The notes under the pieces were generated by a model. That model saw nothing but the letters and a program-made list of their open reading frames with translations, made no database searches and had not been told where the DNA came from. From Desulfobulbus propionicus (GTDB lineage Bacteria; Desulfobacterota; Desulfobulbia; Desulfobulbales; Desulfobulbaceae), in contig PDTC01000009.1 of the NCBI GenBank assembly GCA_002748735.1, forward strand, positions 151,738 to 215,737: a stretch of 64,000 bases of DNA, in the 5' to 3' direction. The translations under genes were made by a program, and so were the position numbers. Positions 36,820 to 46,067 of this stretch are shown in pieces (position 1 is the first letter of the stretch; every line of letters begins with the position of its first letter).

Positions 36820-39648
36820 ATGCTGCCCCGAGAATATCAGGCTTTCCTTGACAGTATCAGCCCTGAGATTGCACAAGACAATCTCATCACCGACCCCTTG
36901 CGAACGATCATCTTCGGTACAGATGCCAGCTTTTACCGACTTATCCCCAAAATTGTCATCAACGTCGAGAATGAAACTGAAGTCCAGCTCATTCTGCGTA
37001 CCGCAAATCGGCTAAAATTAGCGGTCACCTTTCGGGCTGCTGGAACGAGCCTGTCAGGGCAGGCGATCAGTGACTCCATTCTGGTACGCCTGGGAAATGG
37101 CTGGGAGAAGTGGCGAGTGTTCGATAATGCAAAAAAGATTCAACTGGAGCCTGGTATTATTGGCAGCCGGGCAAACGCCATCCTCGCCGAATTTGACAAA
37201 AAAATCGGACCTGATCCAGCCTCTATTGATTCCGCAAAGATTGGCGGCATTCTGGCAAACAACGCCAGTGGCATGTGTTGTGGTACCGAGGAAAACAGTT
37301 ACCAGACTCTCGATTCCATGCGGGTGGTGCTGATGGACGGAACCGTTCTTGATACAGCGGAAGACAAGAGTCGGGCAGCTTTCAAGCGAACACATGGGCA
37401 TATTCTCGATGGTCTTACCCGGCTTCGCCAGGACATCCTTGACAACCCCACTCTTGAAGAGCGCATTCGTTACAAGTTCAAAATCAAGAACACCACCGGG
37501 TACGCCCTGAACGCCCTGATTGATTTTACAGACCCCTATGACATCCTGCAGCACCTGATGATTGGCTCTGAAGGAACACTGGCCTTCATCTCGGATGTTG
37601 TCTACCGCACCGTAATCGAGCACCCCCACAAAGCCAGCGCCTTGATTCTCTATCCAGACGTGGAAACCGCCTGCCGGGCCATCCCCATTCTTCAGCAGCA
37701 GCCGGTAGCTGCCGCCGAGCTCATGGACCGTGCCGGTCTGGCTTCAGTGGAAGGCAAGCCGGGTATGCCCGATTACCTCTCCTCACTCGGTGATACGGTG
37801 ACCGCCCTTCTCGTGGAAACCAGGGCCATGGATGGCGAATCTCTTCAGGAGCAGATCAACGCCATCACCGCTGCAATGAGTGCCTTACCAACAGTAACAC
37901 CGCTTCATTTCACGAACATTCCCGATGAATTCAATGCACTGTGGAAGATACGAAAAGGCCTCTTCCCTGCTGTCGGCGCCGTGAGAAAAACCGGAACCAC
38001 CGTAATTATTGAAGACGTCGCCTTTCCCATCGAACATCTGGCCACTGCCGCCCTCGACTTACAAGACCTGTTCCAGAAATATCACTACACAGAAGCCATT
38101 ATTTTCGGACATGCCCTGGCCGGTAATTTTCACTTTGTCTTTACCCAGGATTTTTCCCGGGAGGAAGAGGTTATCCGCTATCGCAATTTTATGGACGAAG
38201 TTGTCCATATGGTGGTGGAAAAATATGACGGGTCGCTCAAAGCCGAACATGGAACCGGCCGCAACATGGCGCCCTTTGTTGAAAAAGAGTGGGGCGAGGC
38301 TGCTTACGCGTTGATGAAGGAGATCAAGGCCCTCTTTGATCCCGACTGTCTCCTCAATCCGGGCGTCATTTTGAACTCCGATGCTGAAGCCCATATAAAA
38401 AATCTCAAACCGCTGCCAGCGACACACGAAATTGTCGACAAATGTATCGAATGCGGATTCTGCGAGCCTGTCTGTCCGTCAAGAAATCTGACCTTTACCC
38501 CTCGCCAGCGTATTGTCGGCCGCCGCGAACTTTCCCGACGGCTGGCCACCAAGACAACGACCAGTGACCTGAAAAAACTCTTCAAGGCCTACGTCTACCC
38601 CGGAAAAGATACCTGCGCCGCCGACAGCCTCTGTGCCACCAAATGTCCGGTTGGCATCGACACCGGCAAAATGGTCAAAGCCCTTCGCGAGGAGGCAAAC
38701 GGCCCGCTGGCCAACAAGATAGCCGATGCCACGGCCTTCCATTTTGGCACCATTGCCAGAACCATCAGCCACACCTTAAAGGGTGTCGATACCCTCCACA
38801 AAATCACGGGCACCCCCTTCATGGATGCTGCATCAGGGATAGCCCGCAAGGCGACCCTGGGACGGCTGCCGCTCTGGAATAAAGAGATGCCCGGCGGGGT
38901 GGCCAAAATCACGCCACAACCAGTCAACAGCGACCACCCACTCCAGGTGGTCTACTTTCCCAGCTGTGCCAGCAGGGCTATGGGCGGCCCGGCACGCCAG
39001 GAGTCTGAGCGGGCCGCCCTGCCGGAAAAGACAAGATCTCTTTTACTCAAGGCCGGCTACCAGGTGCGGTATCCGGCAAATCTTGACCGGCTGTGCTGTG
39101 GCCAGGCCTTTGAAAGCAAGGGGTTCATGGCCCAAGCCGACCGTAAATCCGGTGAACTCTCCGATGAACTCCTCAAGGCAACCGACAATGGCAGGCTCCC
39201 GGTTCTCTGCGATACCAGCCCCTGTCTCTACCGAATGCGCGCCACCCTGGACCCGCGCCTGGAGTTGTACGAGCCGATCGAGTTTGTCCTCAACTTCCTT
39301 ATGTCACGCCTTACATTCACCCAGCAGGACGTTCGGGTGGCCGTCCACCCCACCTGCTCAACACGTAAGATGGGGCTGGAGAAAAAACTGGAAGAACTGG
39401 CAAGGGCCTGCGCCCGCGAAGTGATTATGCCCGACGATATCTACTGTTGCGGCTTTGCCGGTGACCGCGGCTTCAACTTTCCAGAGTTAAACAAGGCCGC
39501 ACTGCAGGGACTCAAGGAACACGTCTGTACCTGCGAGGCAGGGTATTCAACGAGTAAAACCTGTGAGGTAGGCCTCTCTCTGCACGGCGGCATCCCGTAT
39601 CGCTCCATTCTCTACCTGGTTGACGATGCCACTGAACCTTTGCCCTGA
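36820..39648 (+). CDS. FAD/(Fe-S) D-lactate dehydrogenase, GlcD-GlcF type fusion
   Basis: Oxidises D-lactate (or another 2-hydroxyacid) and passes electrons through Fe-S clusters towards quinone or another acceptor. From ATG 36820 it is 942 residues. The frame begins at GTG 36742, but homology starts near MLPREYQAF. The N-terminal half is a VAO-type FAD domain (FRAAGTSLSGQAISDS, GGILANNASGM, IGSEGTLAFISDV). Then two cluster motifs follow: CIECGFCEPVCPSR and CAADSLCATKCPVG. Two CCG-type domains end in CCGQAFESKG and CCGFAGDRGFNFPEL. Monocistronic. Substrate preference is inferred. Confidence 0.88.
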   Translation: MLPREYQAFLDSISPEIAQDNLITDPLRTIIFGTDASFYRLIPKIVINVENETEVQLILRTANRLKLAVTFRAAGTSLSGQAISDSILVRLGNGWEKWRVFDNAKKIQLEPGIIGSRANAILAEFDKKIGPDPASIDSAKIGGILANNASGMCCGTEENSYQTLDSMRVVLMDGTVLDTAEDKSRAAFKRTHGHILDGLTRLRQDILDNPTLEERIRYKFKIKNTTGYALNALIDFTDPYDILQHLMIGSEGTLAFISDVVYRTVIEHPHKASALILYPDVETACRAIPILQQQPVAAAELMDRAGLASVEGKPGMPDYLSSLGDTVTALLVETRAMDGESLQEQINAITAAMSALPTVTPLHFTNIPDEFNALWKIRKGLFPAVGAVRKTGTTVIIEDVAFPIEHLATAALDLQDLFQKYHYTEAIIFGHALAGNFHFVFTQDFSREEEVIRYRNFMDEVVHMVVEKYDGSLKAEHGTGRNMAPFVEKEWGEAAYALMKEIKALFDPDCLLNPGVILNSDAEAHIKNLKPLPATHEIVDKCIECGFCEPVCPSRNLTFTPRQRIVGRRELSRRLATKTTTSDLKKLFKAYVYPGKDTCAADSLCATKCPVGIDTGKMVKALREEANGPLANKIADATAFHFGTIARTISHTLKGVDTLHKITGTPFMDAASGIARKATLGRLPLWNKEMPGGVAKITPQPVNSDHPLQVVYFPSCASRAMGGPARQESERAALPEKTRSLLLKAGYQVRYPANLDRLCCGQAFESKGFMAQADRKSGELSDELLKATDNGRLPVLCDTSPCLYRMRATLDPRLELYEPIEFVLNFLMSRLTFTQQDVRVAVHPTCSTRKMGLEKKLEELARACAREVIMPDDIYCCGFAGDRGFNFPELNKAALQGLKEHVCTCEAGYSTSKTCEVGLSLHGGIPYRSILYLVDDATEPLP

Positions 39649-39690
39649 AAAAAATCGTCCACAGAGAGGAAATCTTGCCCCCTGTGGACG
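39649..39690 (-). terminator. rho-independent terminator of ndk
   Basis: Stem CGTCCACAG (39656-39664 with 39682-39690), 17-base loop, followed on the minus strand by a T7 run. It lies 24 bases after the ndk stop and immediately beyond the convergent dehydrogenase stop. Confidence 0.75.
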
Positions 39691-39714
39691 CATGGTTTTC
39701 CCCTGCTACTGCAC

Positions 39715-40128
39715 TCACATCAGTTCCAGGCCAGAAAAAAAATAGTGTATCTCAAAGGCAGCGGTTTCCGGAGCGTCAGATCCGTGGGTCGCGTTTGTCC
39801 CCACCGATGTGCCGTAAAGTCTGCGTAGCGTACCGTTATCCGCGTCTACAGGATTGGTTGCCCCCATCAGGTTGCGCCACTTTTTGATTGCGTTTTCTGC
39901 TTCAAGTACCATGACAAGACAGGGAGCGCTGCTCATAAAAGTGGTGACATCATCAAAAAAAGGTCTGTCTGCATGTACATGGTAAAAGCCTTCGGCCTGA
40001 CTCTTGGTCATGAGAATTTTTTTTAAGCCGCGAACAATAAACCCTTCCTCGTAAATTCTGGCAAGGATAGCTCCAGCATGCCCGGCAGCAAAGGCGTCAG
40101 GTTTGATGATCGCAAATGTCTGTTCCAC
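39715..40128 (-). CDS. ndk: nucleoside diphosphate kinase
   Basis: Transfers the gamma phosphate between nucleotides. Start GTG 40128 with AAGGAGGAGG upstream gives MEQTFAIIKPDAF and 137 residues, the standard length. The frame extends to 40203 without similarity. The phospho-histidine is His115 in TNATHGSDA. NxxH and Kpn loop residues are present. Confidence 0.95.
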   Translation of the reverse strand: MEQTFAIIKPDAFAAGHAGAILARIYEEGFIVRGLKKILMTKSQAEGFYHVHADRPFFDDVTTFMSSAPCLVMVLEAENAIKKWRNLMGATNPVDADNGTLRRLYGTSVGTNATHGSDAPETAAFEIHYFFSGLELM

Positions 40129-40632
40129 TGTTCCTCCTCCTTGTTCCTGAAGGTGTGATTGCCAGTTAATAACCACCCGGTGCAAAACCTGTAAATATAC
40201 CACTTCGAGCCGTTAGCGGCAAGGCAGGCCCACCCCAAGCGTTACCAACAGCCTTATATTCGACAAAGGTGAGGCAGGCTTTCAGCATTCACCATATAAC
40301 CATAGCTGAGTCTGCTTATCTGTTTTTCTTACGTGTTGGAAGGTGGGAAGGAGAGAGAGTACAGATCTCTATGAAAGAATCAGAAAATTTTCTGGAATAT
40401 TTTTTTAGTTACCATGGGCAAGTTTTGCGGGAAAAAACTGAGCGCCCCGTCACGATGACAATACTGGAAAAATTTTTCTCCTGTCCTTTACCGGACTGTA
40501 TCGTAAATACCTGCAATACATTTTAGCAAAATGACTCAAGCTGGAATATCAAACCCTACAGCAGGCATCAGTGACATTGCAGTCTCCGGATGTCTAGATC
40601 TCTTGCTTTTTCCGTGCGGCAGACCCTTTCCG
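40129..40632. other. intergenic region between ndk and the DUF2325 gene
   Basis: About 500 bases without a supported gene. A plus-strand frame at 40269-40526 (85 codons, alternative ATG 40371) lacks a ribosome site and family similarity. I see no strong terminator or tRNA. Confidence 0.5.
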
Positions 40633-41988
40633 TTATTGAACGACGTCTGTCAGACCTTTCATTAGTGAGGACAAGCCTGAGCTACGCATCATAACAAAGG
40701 GTTTCTGGTACCTCTTGCACATCTTCTTCACGCAGGTACATGCATTATGGCTGACGCAGTCCACAGGACACAGCACAACATCGGCTGTTGCCAGCATCTT
40801 CGGCAGCATACTCCGGGCCGCCTCCTTGCCACCGTCATGGTGCATGAACTGCCCCCCATGCTGCTCAACAAGAATGCGGTAATGCGAGACCAATCTGTGC
40901 AGGCCACCAACATACAGAACTGTTTTTCCACATAAATCCGGACCAGGACACCGTTCAGTGTCAAGGTCGGCACAGTTTTCATTACCGCAGCAGGACGTAA
41001 CAGGAGAACGCTGCATCAGGGCTGTTTCCAGGGCGGCAATTTCGTGGCGATGCTCTGTGTCTGTCTCCTGCCAGGCAATTTTTTCAGCCTCTAAGGCCTG
41101 CACCTGCTCCTGAAGCTGCTCAAGCTGTGCCGACAGTTTCCCAAGCTCGTTTTGGGCGGCATCCTTCATGCTAGATAATTCAGTATTTTTCGCCTGCAGG
41201 CCGGAGATCATCTCCTGTAGCGCTTCATTTTTTTCAGCAACGCTGTTCAAGGTGCTACCCGATTCCAACGCCTCGCAACGCTTTCGCAACTGTTCATTGT
41301 CAGTGACGAACTGTCTCGCCTTTTCAGCCTCTACCTGTAGCCTTTCGAGCTCTTGTTCGAGCCGGGTTTTCTCTTCCAGATACATCTGGCGCTCCGAGCC
41401 GAGGACCTCAGAAAGCATAGTCTCACGCGCCTGCAGATCATCAATGCGTTTACGCTCACGCTGCTGATCGCCAAAGATATCAAAGCTGATCATATGCGAC
41501 TGGCCATAGACATGATCTATAAGTTCCTTGCTCGCAGCTGGATGGGTCATGACCGCCCAGTACGCCCCGGCAATGTTTTTTTTCTGCACATCCTCCTGCC
41601 ACAGAGTACGCAGTTCATCATCATCGCTAGCCACAGCGTAGCGCTTCAGACTCACCCGATATTTCGTATCAAGTATCTTTTGAAGAGCCCTGGTCTTGGG
41701 GGTCCTTGACGAGGAATAGGAGGAGAGAAAGGAGTGTACCTCATAGTCTGAGTACCCCGTATCAAGACAGAACACCTTCTTTTTGGCAATCCTGCGCAGA
41801 TCCTGGCGACGCAGACAAATGCCCATGACCGAACAGTGATATCCTTTCTTGATCTCCCAAAGCTTCTTGCGCTTCCGCCCTGTCTCTCCCGACACTGGCA
41901 GTGCCTCTGGTTCGCCTTTTAGTATTTGTCCACAACCAGCATCTTCACCTTGAAGAGATTCAATAAATTTCATAACTTCATGGGTCAT
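40633..41988 (-). CDS. DUF2325 coiled-coil protein
   Basis: A 451-residue protein. The N-terminal third is globular and unassigned. Residues about 185-330 form a long coiled coil rich in Glu/Gln/Leu. A Cys cluster (SCCGNENC, CPGPDLCG) precedes the C-terminal DUF2325 domain: VLYVGGLHRLVSHY, HHDGGKE, ADVVLCPVDCVSHNAC and KPFVMMRSSGLSSL. DUF2325 proteins are small Rossmann-like and often metal- or stress-linked; the biochemical role is unknown. The promoter has a TTAGTCT/AGACTAA inverted repeat (42007-42037) like the iron-box half sites found elsewhere in this region, which suggests iron control. Confidence 0.75.
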   Translation of the reverse strand: MTHEVMKFIESLQGEDAGCGQILKGEPEALPVSGETGRKRKKLWEIKKGYHCSVMGICLRRQDLRRIAKKKVFCLDTGYSDYEVHSFLSSYSSSRTPKTRALQKILDTKYRVSLKRYAVASDDDELRTLWQEDVQKKNIAGAYWAVMTHPAASKELIDHVYGQSHMISFDIFGDQQRERKRIDDLQARETMLSEVLGSERQMYLEEKTRLEQELERLQVEAEKARQFVTDNEQLRKRCEALESGSTLNSVAEKNEALQEMISGLQAKNTELSSMKDAAQNELGKLSAQLEQLQEQVQALEAEKIAWQETDTEHRHEIAALETALMQRSPVTSCCGNENCADLDTERCPGPDLCGKTVLYVGGLHRLVSHYRILVEQHGGQFMHHDGGKEAARSMLPKMLATADVVLCPVDCVSHNACTCVKKMCKRYQKPFVMMRSSGLSSLMKGLTDVVQ

Positions 41989-42006
41989 AACAGCCTCTGG
42001 CTTTTA

Positions 42007-42037
42007 GTTAGTCTCAATATTATTTGTCAAGACTAAC
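42007..42037 (-). promoter_or_regulatory. promoter of the DUF2325 gene with iron-box-like inverted repeat
   Basis: GTTAGTCT (42007-42014) and AGACTAAC (42030-42037) form an 8-bp inverted repeat with a 15-base spacer. On the minus strand TTGACA sits between them and TAAAAG follows at 18 bases, so the half sites straddle a likely promoter 19 bases upstream of the start codon. Confidence 0.5.
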
Positions 42038-42209
42038 ATAAAAAATAAAAAAAATCCACTTTTTTGATGAACGGTAATGGCACTATGCCGAGCCCCTCCG
42101 GTGAAATACTCGCTGAGTCAGACCGTCCTGGACTCCAGGCCAGCAATACTGCGGTGGCGAGGGAGCAGCTATTCCCGTTCTTTCAAAAAACCACTTACAG
42201 TATACCGGT

Positions 42210-43202
42210 CTAGTTACCGGTACCGGCCTGAGCCGACAGAACAGTTGCCCAAACGGTAAAGATCTCGGGATACTCGAGAACACCACTATCGTAGTATGCG
42301 GGCAGCGCATACACTGCCTGCTGTGTAATGAGTGGTAACTCGGCCAGCTCAGGGGTCTCAACAACTGCCTGGTGGAGAGCCATCTGTACAGCTGCGGCAT
42401 CCCCGGTAATGACCAGTGCGTCCGGTTTTATCTCAAGAAGCTTGCGCAAAGATCGAATTGTCACATGCCCTTTTTCCGGTTTTTTCCCGGCAGTGAGGCC
42501 ATCGCCTACGTTCTTGCAGCCAAGCGGTTCAAGCATAAAACGATCGGAGTATCCACCCGGTGTCTCAACCCGTAGAAACTTTTTCCCGGCTTTGCTCAAT
42601 ACACCATTAATCACAACAACATTGAGGCCAAGCTTGCCCACTTTCTTTTTCAGCGCCTCAAGTCGATCTGTTGCTTCCCTGTACTTGCCGGCAAGTTTCT
42701 CGGCCTTTTCCTCCAGCCCGAGGACCTTGCCGACCTCTAGGATTGCAGGCCCCACTCCCTGGGTAAAATCGACATATTCTACGGCAACGGTATCACCGAC
42801 GATAGCGGCAATGTCTGTGGGTTTAACTGCTGGCCGATACAGACAGAAATTCTCGCTTTTTTCAACGAGCAGACGTTGAACATCCGGGTAACGCTTCAGG
42901 GCTTCGGGTACGGCTTCCTTGTTCTTCTTTGTCACATAGTTCGGACAACCAAGGATCTGGCTTGCCGTTTTGAGTTGTTTAGCCTTTGGCCACAAAGAGC
43001 CACGAACAGACATGGCGACAGGCAAGACACCCAGCTCATGGGCTACGTCCACCAGACGATCGCCAATCATGATGACCTGCCGAACTTCCGGTGGTTTTGC
43101 CCGCATCTTGCCAGTACTGGCAACGGCCACAGCCCCCCACGCCAAAGCCACCAGGCATACCAACGTAAAAATCAACATCTGGCCAAACGCTCTTTTCAAC
43201 AT
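42210..43202 (-). CDS. periplasmic FepB/BtuF-type binding protein
   Basis: Predicted substrate-binding protein of a metal-chelate or vitamin ABC importer (TroA-like fold). Start ATG 43202 has AGGTGA upstream; the product is 330 residues. The signal peptide is hydrophobic residues 8-27 (LIFTLVCLVALAWGAVAVAS). The body shows VIMIGDRLVDVAHELGV and, in the second lobe, TIRSLRKLLEIKPDALVITGD. A helical bridge (GKVLGLEEKAEKLAGKYREA) joins the lobes. No permease or ATPase gene is adjacent. The iron-box promoter 450 bases upstream points to an iron-chelate substrate, but cobalamin or molybdate cannot be excluded. Confidence 0.72.
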   Translation of the reverse strand: MLKRAFGQMLIFTLVCLVALAWGAVAVASTGKMRAKPPEVRQVIMIGDRLVDVAHELGVLPVAMSVRGSLWPKAKQLKTASQILGCPNYVTKKNKEAVPEALKRYPDVQRLLVEKSENFCLYRPAVKPTDIAAIVGDTVAVEYVDFTQGVGPAILEVGKVLGLEEKAEKLAGKYREATDRLEALKKKVGKLGLNVVVINGVLSKAGKKFLRVETPGGYSDRFMLEPLGCKNVGDGLTAGKKPEKGHVTIRSLRKLLEIKPDALVITGDAAAVQMALHQAVVETPELAELPLITQQAVYALPAYYDSGVLEYPEIFTVWATVLSAQAGTGN

Positions 43203-43657
43203 GTCATTCACCTGTGTTTCTGGTATCATGGACAGTCATGTCATGCGTACGTTTGTTTGGATAGCCCGAAAGCGTACGCCCTTGGCGATAAAACTGGGCA
43301 GGTATCTGCCATGACCCGATAACAGATACCCACCCACACCAACACCACCAGCTTCAAAAAATAGCGATCTCCTCCGTCAATCCCTTTATTGAGGCAGAGA
43401 TCTGCCAGCTCTGTGGTGTCGATATTTCTGCCCTTTTCTGCACGCACAGAATGAAGAGCGATACCGCCCACGGCTACCGCTCTCTGCCTCGGAACCAGCA
43501 CTCCTGTACGGCTGTTTCTGAGAAAAGGCCACAAACAGCAACTGCTCTTCAAAGCGTTTCGCCACGCAGACTGAACACTTTTTTCTGCGATCAACGCTCT
43601 GGTTACTCGTGAAAAAGTCGGCCAACGCTCACCACTCTTACGTATTCCTCCATATTT
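43203..43657 (-). other. long leader between the iron-box promoter and the binding-protein gene
   Basis: The promoter at 43655-43683 lies about 450 bases upstream of the start codon. The leader has a 10-bp inverted repeat (43391-43400 with 43481-43490, GAGGCAGAGA) and a hairpin GGTATCTG/CAGATACC near 43295-43330. Frames of 79 codons (43386-43625) and 117 codons (43241-43594) start with TTG without a good ribosome site. They overlap in different frames, so I do not call a gene. It may be a structured RNA or a decayed small gene. Confidence 0.4.
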
Positions 43658-43683
43658 TTAGTAAAAACTAAGTTTATTGTCAA
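43655..43683 (-). promoter_or_regulatory. promoter with embedded iron box upstream of the binding-protein gene
   Basis: On the minus strand TTGACA (43678-43683), 17-base spacer, TAAAAA (43655-43660). The exact palindrome TTAG-N6-CTAA at 43658-43671 overlaps the spacer and -10, the classic repressor position. It matches the core of the DtxR box (TTAGGTTAGCCTAA). Confidence 0.65.
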
Positions 43684-43850
43684 CGATAGTTTTTTATGAC
43701 AGGCATATCACTGGAAGTCAGCAATTGAGTTTCATGGTGTTGGCGTACATGCTCAGCTGAAATTCTCTCCTGCCAGAAAACAGGACTCTATTCCTTTGCA
43801 CCAGCAAAACCTCACAAAGGCTCAGACTGGACCCATCGCTACATCACGAA

Positions 43851-43864
43851 TTAGCTTAGACTAA
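43851..43864. promoter_or_regulatory. iron box TTAG-N6-CTAA
   Basis: The sequence TTAGCTTAGACTAA is flanked by A and T to give a longer ATTAG...CTAAT palindrome. It lies in an AT-rich patch 288 bases upstream of the HU gene. A 33-codon ORF (43897-43998, MPVENEQDAH...) follows directly but has no clear ribosome site. Confidence 0.5.
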
Positions 43865-44151
43865 TTTAATTTTACATGTTAAAATTTTTAATTGCAATGC
43901 CCGTGGAAAACGAACAAGATGCACATTCCAAGGTGGGTGAACCCCGCGATATCTCACTAAAGGACAAGGAAAACAGGGAAACGCATCTTGATCATTAGTT
44001 CAATCAAGATCGAGATCCGCCGGAAAAGGCCAGCGGCAATTCCCCAGGAAGGGCCTCTCAGGATACCTCTGTAACGGCAAGAAGGCCTGACCGGAAAGAC
44101 GCTGACCAGCCAGTAACCAACTGAAAAAAACCCTGTGGCAGGGAGGCAGAT

Positions 44152-44424
44152 ATGAATAAAGGAGAACTCGTCGCCATGGTGGCCAACCACTGCGACACAT
44201 CAAAAAATGAGGTCACCAAAGTTATAGATGCCCTGCTTGAGTGCATCACTAAAACAGTCGCCTCAGGTGAAAACGTACGACTGGTCGGCTTTGGCTCATT
44301 CTCTAGCATCAAACGGGCCCCACGGGTGGGGCGAAATCCCCAAACCGGCAAAACGATCGCCATTCCCGCAAGAAAAACAGTGAAGTTCACAGCAGGCAAC
44401 AAGCTTAACAGCGCCCTTAGATGA
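44152..44424 (+). CDS. HU-family DNA-binding protein
   Basis: A 90-residue histone-like protein that bends and compacts DNA. It begins MNKGELVAMVANHC and has the HU signature GFGSFSSIKRAPRVGRNPQTGKTI followed by IPARKTVKF. GGGAGG lies at ribosome-site distance before the ATG. It is isolated within the iron island, with an iron box upstream at 43851. A weak hairpin with TTT (44449-44486) lies between it and the convergent DUF4198 gene. Confidence 0.93.
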   Translation: MNKGELVAMVANHCDTSKNEVTKVIDALLECITKTVASGENVRLVGFGSFSSIKRAPRVGRNPQTGKTIAIPARKTVKFTAGNKLNSALR

Positions 44425-44504
44425 TCCCCCCACAACACACCTGCACTGACGACTGGCGGCTCACAAAATTTTCTGCAGTCGTTTTCTGAGGGCCACAGCC
44501 GATA

Positions 44505-45428
44505 TTATTCACTTTCCACCCTGGGCCGCCGCCGCTCATTGCGAGCCTCAACGACCAAGGTGGCCGTTCGCTTCTCCATGAGGTACTGCTCGCGAAATTT
44601 TTCAGGAGCCTCTGTTTTCACAAAAAAACGGATAAACCATCGTCCACCGACATCCAGGGGTACGGTAAACTTTCCCTTCGCTATCTGGGTCTGCGGAATA
44701 TACATGTCTTCAGCTTCCGTGGAAAAACCGCTGTAGGTTGCATCCCAGACACCTTCTCCGATAAATGGCTTGCCATTTTCGTAGATCTGAATTTCCAGTT
44801 TTTCTCCTTCCTTCAACGCCGAAACATCACGAACTGGTACCAGTTCCAAGGGCAGGCCAACAACTGCAGGAAACTGAGCGCTGGGTTCTCCTGAGACGAC
44901 GTATGTCTTTGCCCATTGACTGCTGCGCATACTGGAGCTGATCTCTACAGCCTCCTCGACAAAGGTATTCAATGGTTTCAAGGAGTGGCGTTTGCGCCCT
45001 TTTTTATCAGTATACATGGCAAAATAGCCAGGCACAGTCTCTGCGACCAGCGTATAGGTTCCAGGTTGTTCATAGGTAACCAGGTAGGAATGCAGGGATT
45101 TTTCATCCCGTAGCTGCACGTGGTCTACACTGCCATCCGGATGTATCACCTTGACACTGTGAAGTTTTTTTCTGCGCAACGCGCCATCCACCGGAAAATG
45201 ATGTCCGAAGCAGAAGAAAAGAGGCGTACCTCTTCCCTCCGCCACCTTGAACCGTCCCGATTGAATATAGAGCGAATGTGCGGAAAGAAAAACCGGCGCC
45301 AGTATAATCACTGCCGCCAGCAGACAACCCCCGATGATTGCCGGGCACCTCAATCTGCTGCAAAAACTGCTCCCCGCATCGGGAAGGGCTTTGCCCTGTT
45401 GGCCTTGGTACAATTTTTCCTGTTGCAT
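44505..45428 (-). CDS. DUF4198-type periplasmic protein
   Basis: Start ATG 45428 with AAGGAG six bases upstream gives 307 residues. After a basic N-terminus there is one hydrophobic segment (CPAIIGGCLLAAVIILAPVFL) and then AHSLYIQSG, the usual beginning of the mature DUF4198 fold. Two beta domains follow (TPLFFCFGHHFPVDGAL, YEQPGTYTLVAE, LELVPVRDVSALKEGEKLEIQIYENGKP). DUF4198 proteins accompany metal and TonB-type uptake systems. Here it follows the ferrosome-like cluster and may handle iron in the periplasm, which is an inference. Confidence 0.7.
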   Translation of the reverse strand: MQQEKLYQGQQGKALPDAGSSFCSRLRCPAIIGGCLLAAVIILAPVFLSAHSLYIQSGRFKVAEGRGTPLFFCFGHHFPVDGALRRKKLHSVKVIHPDGSVDHVQLRDEKSLHSYLVTYEQPGTYTLVAETVPGYFAMYTDKKGRKRHSLKPLNTFVEEAVEISSSMRSSQWAKTYVVSGEPSAQFPAVVGLPLELVPVRDVSALKEGEKLEIQIYENGKPFIGEGVWDATYSGFSTEAEDMYIPQTQIAKGKFTVPLDVGGRWFIRFFVKTEAPEKFREQYLMEKRTATLVVEARNERRRPRVESE

Positions 45429-45659
45429 GTTTTTCTCCTTGTCCGGGTAACTACTGGCTCCCCCCTGCAAGACCATGAAAGAACCTCGTGTTCAGTACAG
45501 GCAAAAAGAGTATCTGCAATGATAACAAGACCGAAACCGCTCACAAGCGATGAAAAAGACCAATACCTGCAGGGTCCAGAGCTGGGCTCTCCCACGCAGT
45601 GCCGCTGGCCAAACACGACAGCCACTTTTCTTGCAGGTGAGCTGCCAAAAGACAAAAAA

Positions 45660-45983
45660 TTACTCCGCAGCAGACTTACCCACTGCCTCGGCCTCGGCCT
45701 CGGCTCTGGCATCTTCGAACTTCTCCTTCATCTCCTCAATACCACTCTGAGCTGCAGCGGTGAGCCTGGAGACAGACTTGACAACACCCTTTTGTACTGA
45801 CTCGTTCGTCAACAGCAAAGTGATGGCTGCTCCAACAAGCGCGCCTTTCCAAAACTTGGTGTCGCTGACATCAAGGCCCAGCAGGCTGGTGGCGGTCGGA
45901 TAAACTGGCTGCTGATACATTGGTGCCGTTGCCTGGGCTGTCTGGTAGTTGAGAGGTTGAACTGGTACTGTATTCTGATCCAT
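45660..45983 (-). CDS. small FWKG-motif membrane protein, copy 1 (ferrosome-like cluster)
   Basis: Start ATG 45983 has AAGGAAG nine bases upstream; the product is 107 residues. A Pro/Gln/Tyr-rich N-terminus is followed by one hydrophobic segment in the motif FWKGALVGAAITLLLTNESV, then an amphipathic, acidic helix with Ala-Glu repeats (EDARAEAEAEAVGKS). The same FWKGxLVGAAxxxLLxxExV motif occurs in the product of 46507-47133. No established family recognised, though it resembles YtxH-like single-pass proteins. As last gene of the minus-strand run from the ATPase at 47695, it probably coats or shapes the membrane of the compartment. Confidence 0.7.
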   Translation of the reverse strand: MDQNTVPVQPLNYQTAQATAPMYQQPVYPTATSLLGLDVSDTKFWKGALVGAAITLLLTNESVQKGVVKSVSRLTAAAQSGIEEMKEKFEDARAEAEAEAVGKSAAE

Positions 45984-46067
45984 AACCGTTATCTTCCTTG
46001 TGTAGTAATGTGCATATATCTTTGCCACCGGACGATTAATCGCGGCAACACCCTGAACGGACAGATG

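Noticed and set aside
40269-40526. 85-codon plus-strand frame between ndk and the DUF2325 gene
   Set aside because: No ribosome site at either ATG, unusual composition and no similarity; probably chance.
43203-43400. Cobalamin riboswitch upstream of the BtuF/FepB-like gene
   Set aside because: An ATACCTGCC string resembles the B12 box, but the conserved GCCACTG and the other core segments are absent.
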